Shown: positions 11,287-21,175 of the stretch, one piece after another
Layout of the letters: every line of letters begins with the position of its first letter
Numbering within the stretch: position 1 is the first letter of the stretch
Source: Ephemerocybe angulata
Lineage: Eukaryota; Basidiomycota; Agaricomycetes; Agaricales; Psathyrellaceae
NCBI GenBank assembly: GCA_013368325.1
Contig: JAACJK010000192.1
Span: forward strand, 1-27,509
DNA length: 27,509 bases
Direction of reading: 5' to 3'
Program-made: the position numbers and the translations under genes
Notes under the pieces: generated by a model
Databases searched by the model: none
Told to the model about the DNA's origin: nothing
What the model saw: only the letters and a program-made list of their open reading frames with translations

Positions 11287-12274
11287 TGGAGTCGTGGTCT
11301 GCGGGGAGATTACGGCCAAGGTGAGCGCGTTATCGCATTCGCCATCTGGCCATTGACTCACCTTTGGCCATGCCGTGACAGGCGCGCCGTTTTAAACACC
11401 TGCCTCCCCCTCCGTACACCACGGCTGCTGCTGCCGTCGCTGAACGAGTTCGTCGTCATCGACGATGCGGCGGATGGCGCAGTCGTCCGTCAACCGTCTT
11501 GGGCAGCCTCGCTGATTCGGTGGGTCGCGGTCGAGGACTGCGTCGATCGAGCATCTCCGTTTCCATTCGGGCGGCTGACCTCTCCCTGCACGCCGTCGAT
11601 ATCCGTGCCGTCGTCGTCGTGGTTGCCGGTACGCAGCACCGCCGCTGCCTTCGTTACCACCAGCGTCTATGCTGGCTGTCCCTTTGCGCAGTCGCGCGCG
11701 CTTCGTCGTTGGGCTTGAGTTCGACGGTGCCGAGTTGTCGTGGGCGGGCGAGAGCGATGACGCCGCAGGGGAGTTCGGGTGGACACAGTGACAGTGGAGA
11801 TGCGCACTTCCCCACGGCGCGTGGTCTAACTGCAGAGATCAGGTTAGTATCGACATCCGAACGCATTCGCTCGACGCACTGACCTCGGCGCCCCAATTTC
11901 AAGCCCTCCCCAAGGCCTTCCATATTCCACCTTCATATAGTCCGGTAAGTAATCGAATCAACCCCATCGACGCAAGGTACTCACTTTGTGCATCGCAGCC
12001 CCTCGCTTCCGATTGCAAGCAAGTCCCACCGCGCAAAACGACGAACACCACTGGAACGCAGAAACGGATCAGCAACATACTCAAGAAGCGTGACAGTCGA
12101 ACTTACAAGTCCACATCCGACCGCAGCAGCAACAAGCGAGCTAAAGAAACGAAAATAAGGTCAGTCTCTATGCAACGATCGTCACGATTGACTGACCGGA
12201 CTTACAGCGACCACCGTCCCAGAGCCGCACCAACTCGGCCCACTAGCAACGAGAACCCAACCCCAACGAAGCCG

Positions 12275-12866
12275 ACGCCGACATCGAGAGGTCGTGAGCA
12301 CCAGCATCCCGATGATGCTGGTTGTAGGGTAGTAAAGCGGTCAGTGCATGTTTCATAAGTAGGGCGTACTCATGACGTACTCACCATCCTAAAGCCTCGA
12401 TAACCCTCCTCCCCGCGTCAAAACCAACGATACCCGCCATCCGTGAAGACGACGAGACGAGCGCGTTCTCGCTCATGATGAAGCTGGCAGTAGGGTCTCG
12501 AGGTAAGTAAACCCATCCCCGTACAACGCAAGACGACGGACTCACTTCTAAATCATCAGCGCCATCGCGCACAGAACCGCAACAACATGGGCCAGAGAGC
12601 TCTACAGATGCGGCGTCGGCATCGAGAGGTTCGGAGCACAGGCTAGGATCGGGATGGTAGTGGTGAGGTCAGTGGGTGTTCTACAGGGTACTTACCATCC
12701 TAGATGCTCGACAGCCCTCCTCCCCACGGCGCCATCGAGTCCAACGATCCCCGCTATCCGAGAAGACGACGAGTGCGTTCGAACGCGTGGCGATGCTGGT
12801 TGTAGGCCTTGAGGTGAGCAAACTCATATTCCGAGCGACGCAAGACGACGGACGGACTCACTTTGG
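12275..12866 (+). repeat. Diverged tandem duplication, ~310-340 bp unit
   Basis: Two copies in the same orientation, about 12275-12560 and 12610-12866. Shared landmarks in order are ATCGAGAGGT, a GTCAGTG donor-like word, ACCATCCTA, CCCTCCTCCCC, AGACGACGAG and CAAGACGACGG followed by ACTCACTT. Spacing between matching landmarks is 311-337 bp. Each unit holds exon-like and intron-like parts, so the duplication happened at the DNA level. One copy has a TAG acceptor where the other has TAAAG. Confidence 0.75.
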
Positions 12867-13243
12867 ATTCGGCTCGCTCCATGCAAGGCCCATCGTGCAA
12901 TCGTCGGTCCGTGGTCGGCGTGAAGAGCTCTGGAGTTGAATCGGCGCCTTGTACATTGGCCGACCCGCTGTGGCGGACATCGTGGACAATCATTCGACAC
13001 GGGCGAAAGGTGGTGGTGGTGGTCGGGCGTCGTTGGACGCTCCCGATGGGGCGATCGTAGTGGTTGTGGTCGCGGTTGTGAAAGATGGAGGACGGCAGGG
13101 AGGCGAGATGTGTATGGCCCGCCGCCCCGCGAATGCGGTGAGGTGGTGACGGTAGTGCCGGCGGTGGCCAATGGGCTTTCGGCGTCGTTGGACGCGAGAG
13201 CGAAGTGGTTGAGGAAGCCCGAGCCACCGCCGATCCTGGACCT

Positions 13244-13383
13244 GCGCACGGTCCAGGTCACAATTTCCTTTTCCGGCGGCGGGCTTGAGGACTTTCGAAA
13301 AGTCCTCAAGCCCGCCGCCGGAAAAGGAAATTCTGAGCATGGTCTGTGCGTGGGCGGTGATTACTGACCGCGCACAGACCATG
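13244..13383. repeat. Perfect 34-bp palindrome plus second hairpin
   Basis: Two 34-nt arms (13262-13295 and 13299-13332) are exact inverse complements around a 3-nt spacer. The arms run from AATTTCCTTTTCC to CTTGAGGACTTT. Beyond them pairing continues imperfectly (CGCACGGTCC at left, CATGGTCTGTGCG at right). The right outer word CATGGTCTGTGCG (13338-13350) also has an exact inverse copy at 13371-13383. A related copy lies at 21055-21123. It looks like a foldback element or MITE. Confidence 0.85.
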
Positions 13384-15668
13384 GTCGGCGTCGCGGCGCT
13401 TATCCTTATCGTTCGCTCTCCTCACCGGCCACCCCTACCCGTCCGCCGTTGTCGTTGCCGTCGCCGTTTTGCCCTGGCACCACCCTCTCGCTGCCGCCGT
13501 GGCCGATCTGAGGTGAAATGGCCGACTTACGGCGCAGGGCATGCACTAGCCCATCGCCTCCCTCACCGTGCGCGTCGATGCCGGGCGGCCCCCTCCAACC
13601 CTCGACATGTCCAACGGCTGCACGACGCCTGCTGCCTCTTCAGGATCGTCGTCGCCGTCTTTGGTGCTGTAAAACCTGTCCACGAGGTAAGTAAGTACGT
13701 GTGGAATCGTTTGAATACAGTCACTGACCATCGAGAGCGTATTAGGCTGCGATATACTCACCTTTCCCATCTCAGGTCTCCCCAGCACCACCATCTCGCT
13801 CTCCGCAAGTCCTGTCGTACAACCCAACGCGCATATAAAAGCGGCGCCCGGCGCGATGCATCGGATAGTCGACGACAACCTTGAGCACCCCGCTGAAAGA
13901 ACCGTCACACGACAGCATGAACCGAGCTATGCGACCCCCCAAAGAACGCGATAGGTCAGTTGTCATCTCCTGGTCACCACAGTCGGATCGCATACTCACC
14001 TCAAGACCGTACCTTCAGCACCGCACAACCAAAGCGCAAGAAGCACAAACGGGGCTGCATTCGGACGAGTCACGACGGCGAAGCACAAGATAGACAGCCC
14101 AGCCAAAGCCCACCGTGAAAGCGGCGCGACCGCGCAATACAAGTGGGTCTACTCGCAAACCCTGTCGTCAGAATCGGCGTTGATTTACTTACCTTTTGCG
14201 TCTTAGGACCGACGCACTCGCTTTGGTTCCAGCAGCGTCGCCTCTCACCTCACTTTCCGTCGCCAAATGGAGCTCACATCGAGAGCGGCGCCGAGCCACC
14301 AAAGTGCAAATGGCACGAACGGGAGTGGGTTCGGCGTCGCAGCGGCCAAGACGCAGATTAGCAAGCCCAGAGGGGGAGAGGCGCGAACCGCCATGCGATG
14401 CGATAGGGTCGGTCTGTGCGGCATGGCCGAAAGTGAGTCGATGACCACGAGAACGACGAGGACTTACTCACCTTTCCCATCCCAGGACCGACTCGCTCGC
14501 ATTCGCTCCAACTACGTCGCCACGGAGCGCACGTCGGGTCAGCGGTGGCGAATCTCAGCGTCGGATGGCTTCCCTCAAGCCCGCATCCCAGGCTGCAGTC
14601 AAGCACAACCGGTAAGCATAACGACGACGTCAATTGAATGGCCCGACTCACCGAAGACCTTTGTAGGCTCCGCATCCTTCAACACGACCGAGTACCAGGA
14701 TGCTCGATGCCGAAAGCGCAAGTAGGATGCGCCGAGCGAAGAGGAATGGAGGCAGCACTCACTTGACACCGAATTCGCGAGTTGGACACGCGATGTTGGG
14801 GCGAAGCGAAGGGCATGGCTGCGAAGTGCACCCCCAAGGTAAGTAGTTGCATGATAGAGAATGTGAAAACGAGCTCACCTTGACCCAGTCTCCGACGGAT
14901 TACGACTTCACCCCGCGTGTGCGCTCGATTCAGCACCCCCGAGTCGCACCAGTCAAGATCCCGCCACGTTAAACGATCGGGAAACCCACGAATTCCGAAG
15001 CTGGGATCGGCGTCCTGCGAGGCCACGTCGGTCTATCGAAACTTGCCGCTGGACGCACAAAAAGGCATTCGATCGGGTTGGCTTGAGCGAATGTCGCGTG
15101 CTGTCGTCGTTTCGATGCCGATGTACCCGTTACAGGATGCGACGGTCTTTTAGTTACGCGGCTAGCGAATGGTAAGTCAGTTTGGATTGGCCATAGCAGC
15201 GAGTATTAACACACCTCGGAGCATAGTGCACACGCGCCCTTTTCCTCCAAGTTTGCCCGGCCTGCGATACGCGAGGTTGGAGGTCGTGAGGCTGAGGGTG
15301 TTACGTGAGGGGATCGTACACGGCGCGCAGCAGGGACGAGTCGGCGACTACAGCGTCAAACACCCACGACGGCCCCCACACGGGGTGTGTCTCGGCAGTA
15401 TCGAGCTTCGGACAGCCTCACCGGGCAGGCGTCACGGAGATTGGCTCGGAGTATCGAGACTCGACGCGCGGCATGCAGCCTGCGAGCGTAAGTCCAGTCA
15501 CTGAGTCAGTTTATCGTAGCCGTCCTTGTAGTAGTCAGTACTTACCTTGATAGTATAATGTCCATTTCTTTAATGTGTTGTCGTTCGTTGCTCTGAGATC
15601 TTGTGTGCGTTGGTGAGTACTTGTTCACTCCAATCCAACATGACGCCGAACTTACGGAGAGGCGTTTC

Positions 15669-16512
15669 TTATTCTTCAAAACTGTAGGCGAAGAAATTTA
15701 TTATCGGAGATAGTGTCGAGAGTGGGTGAAGGCTGGATGCTTCGTGCGTGTTTCCTAGCACAAGTGTGGTGAGGAATGCCAGATTTGTGGAGGGACAGGG
15801 GACTTCGGCGATCGTAACGTCGGAGGGGCGGGCGGTATTAATGGCAGGGAGATGTAGAGTAATGAGCAATGAGAGGTGCCTCACAAAGCCACATACGTCT
15901 GCAGATGTGGGTCTCTCGGACACATTTGTAAAGCAAAGATGCTTTAGACTTTGCTTTTTGGCGAGTATCGATTCCACGATTCCTAAATTGAGGGGAACAT
16001 ATTCGCCTCCTGGATAACGGTTTCCTAGAGTGAGGATCACCACATTGGGTAGGTGGCTGATAAAAGTGCTACACAGCTTGACACTGTAGCCTTTGGGGAG
16101 TTGTATGTCCAGCCTCCGTACGGCTAAGGATAGGCGGGTGCTTGCAAGCGACTGAGACACTAATGATTCGAGTTGGGTTCCAGTGCGCACAATGATTCGA
16201 GTCCAGAGGATAGGAAGGGCCACTGAGCGTATTGATTTACTGAGAATTGAGACCGTTGCAAGGGCATGTCGACCTTTGCGTTCGCGTTCGACTGAGACTT
16301 TTGTCGGAGTAAGAGACAAAATGTCGTCGTCGTGCAGGAGATGGCGGGTAATCTCTATCCAGCAGTCCTGTGAAAGGGCTGTGTACCTTACATTATAATT
16401 GAGTTTGAATAGAGTGAATATTTACTAAGAACTTACTGCATTCTGGTAGCCCTTTGCAAAGAGGAGGCGCCAAAGTTTTTTGATTGAGCGTCTCGCTCAA
16501 AAGGGAAGCCAT
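15669..16512 (-). CDS. Short F-box-like protein
   Basis: Two exons (16437-16512 and 15669-16378), joined across a 58-nt intron (GTAAGT...CACAG), give 261 residues beginning MASLLSETLNQK. The N terminus reads as an F-box: GLPEC, then LSQDCWIEITRHLLHDDD with the usual hydrophobic spacing, then a run ending IRSVALPILWTRI, typical of agaricomycete F-box proteins. F-box proteins bind Skp1 and recruit substrates to SCF ubiquitin ligases. The remaining ~190 residues have weak Leu-rich character (LSLAVRRLDIQL, FISHLPNVVILTLG) as in LRR-type substrate domains, but are short for the family, which is often over 400 residues, so the C terminus may be truncated. It lies beside the intron-dense block and inside the element, so it may be captured. 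Confidence 0.6.
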
Positions 16513-16730
16513 CAATCAAATCCATCACATGATCGTGATTACATGACGCGACGCGCCAATTTGCTCCTTGCTTCCTTCCACCATCATCAACTCCCTTCCT
16601 CATTGAAGAATGGAGGTGTGTTCCACGATCTTCTACAATTTTGGCTGCCTTAACTTTAATTTAGAACCCTGGTGCAGCTGGGCGCTTCAGCTCAGCCACT
16701 ATTCGTATCCCATCCTCGCACCTATCCAAT

Positions 16731-17586
16731 ATGTCTGTCCCCATTGTGGTGACAGGCAACACCCCTTTCAAAGACTATACTGGGGTGTTAAAGGAGGTGT
16801 ATAGCAATGGGGAATGTGGTGTAAAGCTGAACGCTCCATCTGTCCAACGAACACTCCTAGAAAGGGTTTCCATTCAGAATCTGAGTGTTTATAGGTAGGT
16901 TTGAAACGCTTGGTGTCTCAGCCTTACTAACAAGAAACAAACAGTCAAGGCAGCATGTTCCCTCTTACCATGGTGCTAGAGGGGAGAATAAGGATGAATC
17001 AAGTGCAAGACTCAGCTTTGATCCCTCCTCCTGCCCCGTTTATTGGTCGCCAGCTGCCCTTGACACCTGCAACTCCAATTCCTCAGCATCGTCTTCCAGA
17101 AAGTTACGGGGGTTCATTCACCAGAAGATCCAGCCCTACAGGTAAGTGTATTTAGTGAGGGCTACTAGTGGATGCTAATTTCAGAGTTGTCTAGAGCACT
17201 GGCTTTCTTCTGCTCCAATTGGCTGGCTTCTGACATGCCGTCTTCCTCTTAGGGTTTCTTCGACCCACCCCAACTCGAGAATGCGTGATCAGCATGGCAT
17301 TTATCGTTCTATCCGGGGAGCCAAGAGAGACATGGTGGCCCTTGATTTCATGGATGAAAGCTCGTCTTTGGAGGTTCCGTTGACAATGGTATCCCCGCTG
17401 CGACCCTCACAGGTGAAAGAGCTTGTGATTATTCCCAAGGCGGACTACTATCACAAGGTTTTCTCTATTGTAGAGATTGACCAGGGCAAGGCTACTCTCC
17501 GCTATGCAGGGACACGCTCAAAGTATGATGTTTTGCGTCAAACTTTTGATTTGGATGAGCTTGTTCTTTGTACTCGATATCGTTGA
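16731..17586 (+). CDS. KOW-like domain protein
   Basis: The ATG at 16731 opens a small protein. Exon 1 (16731-16894) encodes VVTGNTPFKDYTGVLKEV and CGVKLNAPSVQ, a pattern like the KOW fold that binds RNA or proteins in Spt5-type elongation factors. A 50-nt intron with an ACTAAC branch point and CAG end (16895-16944) leads to exon 2 (16945-17141), rich in Pro and Ser. The last coding part is open to a stop near 17586 and again reads as a compact beta-rich domain (VKELVIIPKADYYHKVF). A GTAAGT donor at 17142 and a CTCTTAG acceptor at 17252 are clear, but joining them gives the wrong frame by one base. A tiny extra exon or an indel is required. It converges with the next gene, with a 73-nt gap. 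Confidence 0.5.
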
Positions 17587-17659
17587 AACGTTACTAGTAC
17601 TTGTAGGAGAATAACAATTTGCATTGTGGAAATTGAGGGAGAAGACTCTCCATATAGTT

Positions 17660-19074
17660 CTACTCTACAGGGAAATGCTCGCTCATAAGAGCAGCTACAT
17701 GCCTTCCAAACTTTCTAAGAGACAAAGGATATACGCACGACCGTTCAACTGCCGTTGGGTTGTTGGGATCCATCGTAAAAAGCATTGAAATGACACCGGC
17801 GGCTTGTCGAACTTTGTGAATCTTGTGAGTACGTTCTTGGTCGAGGTCGTACTGGGCCTTGAATCTTAAAAGCTTGTTTACCAAGGTTCGTATATTGTTG
17901 AAGGTATTCGCTGCCACAAGGTGCCCGATGCTGCCGATAACAGAATCAACGTTGAGATGGTGCCCGTCATGCTCGATGATGTGTTGCCTGCTCTCGCTGA
18001 GGCCGAGGTTTTCGAGGGTGACTTTGACAAAGCGGTAGAAGTATACGTTCTTGACAAGGGTTGAGTTATGCGCTCCTGGATGCGCAGCGCAGAACTGCTC
18101 CAACGCGTCGTACTCGTCAGAGAAGCGGGCATACAGATAGCAATGGGCTTCATCTTCAGACTAAATAATAGGTTCCCAATCAATGAGTGTCCCATATGAC
18201 ACGAACTGACTCACCCTAGATCTCTCTGTCAATTCGGTGCCGTTCAATGTATGCACCGCAACTGAAGCCTCGCTGTTCAAAGCAGAGGGACCCCCTTCCA
18301 AGCCATGAGATGTATTCTGGACTGCTTCTCCACTCCTAGTAGCAGGAATTGCATCACTGTTGGTCTTTTGGTTCTTTGTTAGAGCTAAGAAGTTGCTGCT
18401 ATTACTAAGGTCACATACCTTTTGAATCAGAAATAGCTGATAAAATACGCCCTCGGCATTGAATTCCTCTCGAACAAGAAGATTGCGGAGAGGGGGGCTT
18501 GTAGATGAGGATGTAGGCCGCAGTCTAGCTTCTCCTGCAGGCCCAGATAGAACAGCAGGTAAATCTCCAAGAACTTCAGATGCAGCGAGATACCCGGCAT
18601 CCTCGATGACAGCAGGGAAGAGAGTGGGCATTGCGACCTCAAATGTCGAGGCCTTGCTACCCTGCAACATCTCAGCCCATGGCTGGACACAGTCTAGCAC
18701 AACCTCTAGCGCCTCTGCCACATACAGAGGGCCATGGGGGTTTGGAATGGGGAGGATGTAGGTCCTTCGAGTATCAGGGGTATGGATTCCAATGGAGATG
18801 AAGGTTCCGAAGGGGGTGACACCAGCTACGAGGGCCTTGTACTGGTTTTGAGTCAACGGAAGCTTGGGAGGGCGCTGCTTGAGTGAGCCGAGGGTCTGCG
18901 ATATAACTTCCTCTGGAGAAAGACTTTCGAGTGTGGCTGCAAATTCTATTTAATGCTTTGATATTGCAGAAAAAGGGTGCATGACTCACGGCCAAGGGCA
19001 AACAAGTGCATCTGGTACTGGGTTTGTTCACCATTGGAGTTTCCTCCAGAGCCTCCGCGGCGAGTAGATTCCAT
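17660..19074 (-). CDS. Unrecognised 420-residue protein
   Basis: Four exons (18990-19074, 18419-18945, 18215-18364, 17660-18160) join in frame to 420 residues with canonical introns of 44, 54 and 54 nt. The start at 19074 gives MESTRRGGSGG. The 18365-18418 intron is a multiple of three and open, so it could be retained. The middle part (KALVAGVTPFGTFISIGIHT, then TYILPIPNPHGPLYVAEAL) looks like a folded alpha/beta domain, followed by a Ser/Thr-rich linker and a helical C-terminal domain ending SEHFPVE. No membrane segment, zinc ligands or known catalytic motif. It follows the integrase gene on the same strand after only 87 nt, which suggests a linked transposition-related role (inference). 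Confidence 0.6.
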
Positions 19075-19161
19075 TGTAGATGGTGGTATTGGTTCAAGGA
19101 AGATGATGATGGTCGATTAGGATCAGACTGATTACAAACAGCCCATAAGGCACAAGTACCC

Positions 19162-20930
19162 CTAAAAGTTGACTTCCCCGAGATCTACTCTGCAGAATTC
19201 CAATCCTGTAGCCCACAAACCCTTTCGCAGTTCCATCACTCCATGCCCGACATCCTCCAACCCCTCGAAAGTATTTTCTACGTGTTCATCCAGTGCAGCG
19301 AGCTGGTTGTCAGAAAGAGGACAGTCTGGAGCTTCGCATAGAACTTCGTTGTACCGAGCTGGCTCGCCATGGCCAAGTCCGTAGCCAGCAGCTGGGGGTT
19401 GACCTGCCTCCATTGGCAGAAGGAGATCTTCTCGATCTGAAGCCAAGTTCATGAACTCCCAATCTACGCCATACTGAGTATAGTCGGTGACGGCTTCATC
19501 CGCCGTTGGCATCGCCATAAGCCCAATGCCCCTCATACCCTGCCTCATTAAACCAAAATGAAACATCTCTCTAGGACTTTGGCTCCCCGTCCCCCGCATC
19601 TTGTGTAAATTCCATATGTCCACCCAGACTTGCGCTTCTTTATTGATGGTGTGAAGGAATAGATGGTGAAGGAGCCAGATGTGCCGCGGGTTCTCGTGAT
19701 GAAGGCCATAGGAGAGCTCTAGGTCATGAAAGAACTGATACCAGGTATTGGTAAACCCAGCGTTGTAGTCCACCCATAGTCGTTCAATCCGAACGTTGTG
19801 GACTGAACGCCCCCAGATATAGGACCCTCTATCAAACCCCGGGCCTCCAGCATGTATGCAGAGACGAGGACATTCTCGGTACCATGGTCGCCACGGACTC
19901 TGCTCGGTAGCCCATGTTGGTGGATTCCACGAAGGAACACCTCCAATACAGTTTGAGATCGATTGTTGGTGCTGACCTGCAGGGCGGTAACAAATCTGCT
20001 CTTCCCGTCGATGAAGGCATGAGTAACGAACTTCCATCGAATAAGGACTAAACAGAGCCAGGGTGAGCATGATCTTCAAAGGGCTGGTCTGGCTAGCACG
20101 CACCGTGATGACCGTCGTGGTGCCAAAGAGAGTTCACGGCTGTGACATTGTACTCTCTCCTTTCGATGGCCCGGTGACCTAGACCGGAGGGTGCTCCATG
20201 CACCCTTAGGTAGGACTGTTCAATGCTGATACGCGAAACACGGTAGCCTTGAGTAAGTAGAGCGGAGGCAAGAAGGGTTCGGCCAAGTCCTGGAAACCGT
20301 TGTAGAATGTCGGCTAGCGCTGCGTCAAGCTCTGTTGGATTCTGTTGAATAGCGGCCATAGGTGGGCCCTGGTGAGTCCAGATCTCTGTAACAGTGCCAT
20401 CACCATTGTCGATCCTTTGGAAAACAGGAAGACCTGGCTCTCGAAGACCATGCTCCAAAGCACGACGCCGAATCGTCCGGGCAGAGACACCGAACTCTTT
20501 GGAAAGTTTCTGGGGTCCGCGGAGGTTGAGAGACTGCTTCAAAACCTCCTTGTTGATTTCGAGCCTTGGACGTCCCTTCTTGCCTGTCCGGGAAGCAGTG
20601 ATGATCTGGGGAGGGGGCTGGTTGAAAGGGTCGGCGGAGCGATGGCAAGCTGCTTCCAGAGCTGCAACCATGGCTCTGACTGATTCACAGAGCTCGAAAT
20701 ATTCTTGTTCTTCAAAAAGATTCTCGTGCTATTGATTAAGGCTCTAATTAGCACAAGGGATATAACAGAAATATTATGGTTACCTGGCTTGCAGACAGAC
20801 GGAACTGCATAATCTCTGCAATCTTGCTCCGAAGGCGGGGTGCGTCTCCAATCTGAGTGTGAAGGGCTCTCCCCACATCCTCGCAGAGAACCTCATGCAA
20901 AGCTCTGAAGTTTGTGACTATAGCAGACAT
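19162..20930 (-). CDS. rve/DDE integrase-type transposase, one frame break
   Basis: The probable mobilising enzyme of the element. Exon 1 (20784-20930) encodes a helical leader. Exon 2 (20104-20728) holds a helix-turn-helix (GRPRLEINKEVL; LSKEFGVSARTIRRRALEHG) for DNA binding and ends in SLWHHDGHH, the first catalytic Asp. Exon 3 (19162-20047) carries AFIDGKSRFVT, RGDHGTEN (second Asp) and GSYIWGRSVHNVRIERLW (catalytic Glu), about 35 residues apart as in retroviral-type integrases. Between the second Asp and the Glu the frame changes at about 19829-19836, consistent with loss of one base just after ARGL. Without that shift the protein would lose its Glu. The C terminus (HIWLLHHLFL, ending EVNF) follows the family. 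Introns of 55 and 56 nt are canonical. The start at 20930 is the best guess; an in-frame Met lies upstream at 21005. Confidence 0.8.
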
Positions 20931-21002
20931 GAAGATAGAGATGGCTGATAGGTGGACGTGCACTTTAGTCTTTGGGTGAACATGCACTTTGGCGTGCGCA
21001 CA

Positions 21003-21123
21003 CATGTGACCATCAAAAAGTCACATGCGCCTTAGTTGCCTAAAGCAGCGCTAAGCTTGAGGACTTTTCCAAAGTCCTCAAGCCTAGTGCTCGAAAAGGG
21101 AATTCCATGCATGGTCTGTGCGC
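21003..21123. repeat. Second copy of the CTTGAGGACTTT palindrome
   Basis: A 13-bp perfect hairpin (21055-21067 and 21071-21083) is followed by CGAAAAGGGAATTC and GCATGGTCTGTGCG, closely matching 13299-13350. Just upstream is a separate inverted pair, CATGTGAC/GTCACATG (about 21003-21027). It sits between the integrase start and the HECT-like gene stop. Confidence 0.8.
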
Positions 21124-21175
21124 AATGGTAAACAAACAAGAGCAATCAATTGGTCAGGGTTTCTAATACGTAGGT

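Larger units (their letters stand above)
10780..15620. other. Intron-signal-dense, GC-rich repeat block
   Basis: About twenty segments of 36-90 nt have a GTRAGT/GTCAGT start, a CTCAC, CTTAC or CTGAC branch-point-like word and a YAG end, spaced 60-400 bp apart. Plus-strand examples start near 11020, 11948, 12511, 13687, 14433 and 14839. Many of the same segments also read as introns on the minus strand, for example 11832-11885, where TACTAAC and CTGCAG make minus the better fit. Exon-like pieces are partly open, and some are diverged repeats of each other (TIPAIREDD occurs in two). I could not chain them into one continuous protein on either strand. It may be a fast-evolving or decayed multi-exon gene, two opposed copies of one, or a spliced non-coding RNA. 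Confidence 0.5.

Noticed and set aside
13285..13884. 199-codon plus-strand frame as a protein
   Set aside because: It starts inside the palindrome, crosses strong intron signals at 13687 and is Arg/His-rich as expected of GC-rich non-coding DNA.
10370..15620. A CRISPR array or a bacterial repeat region
   Set aside because: Repeats are diverged, contain spliceosomal signals and lack uniform spacers; the context is eukaryotic.
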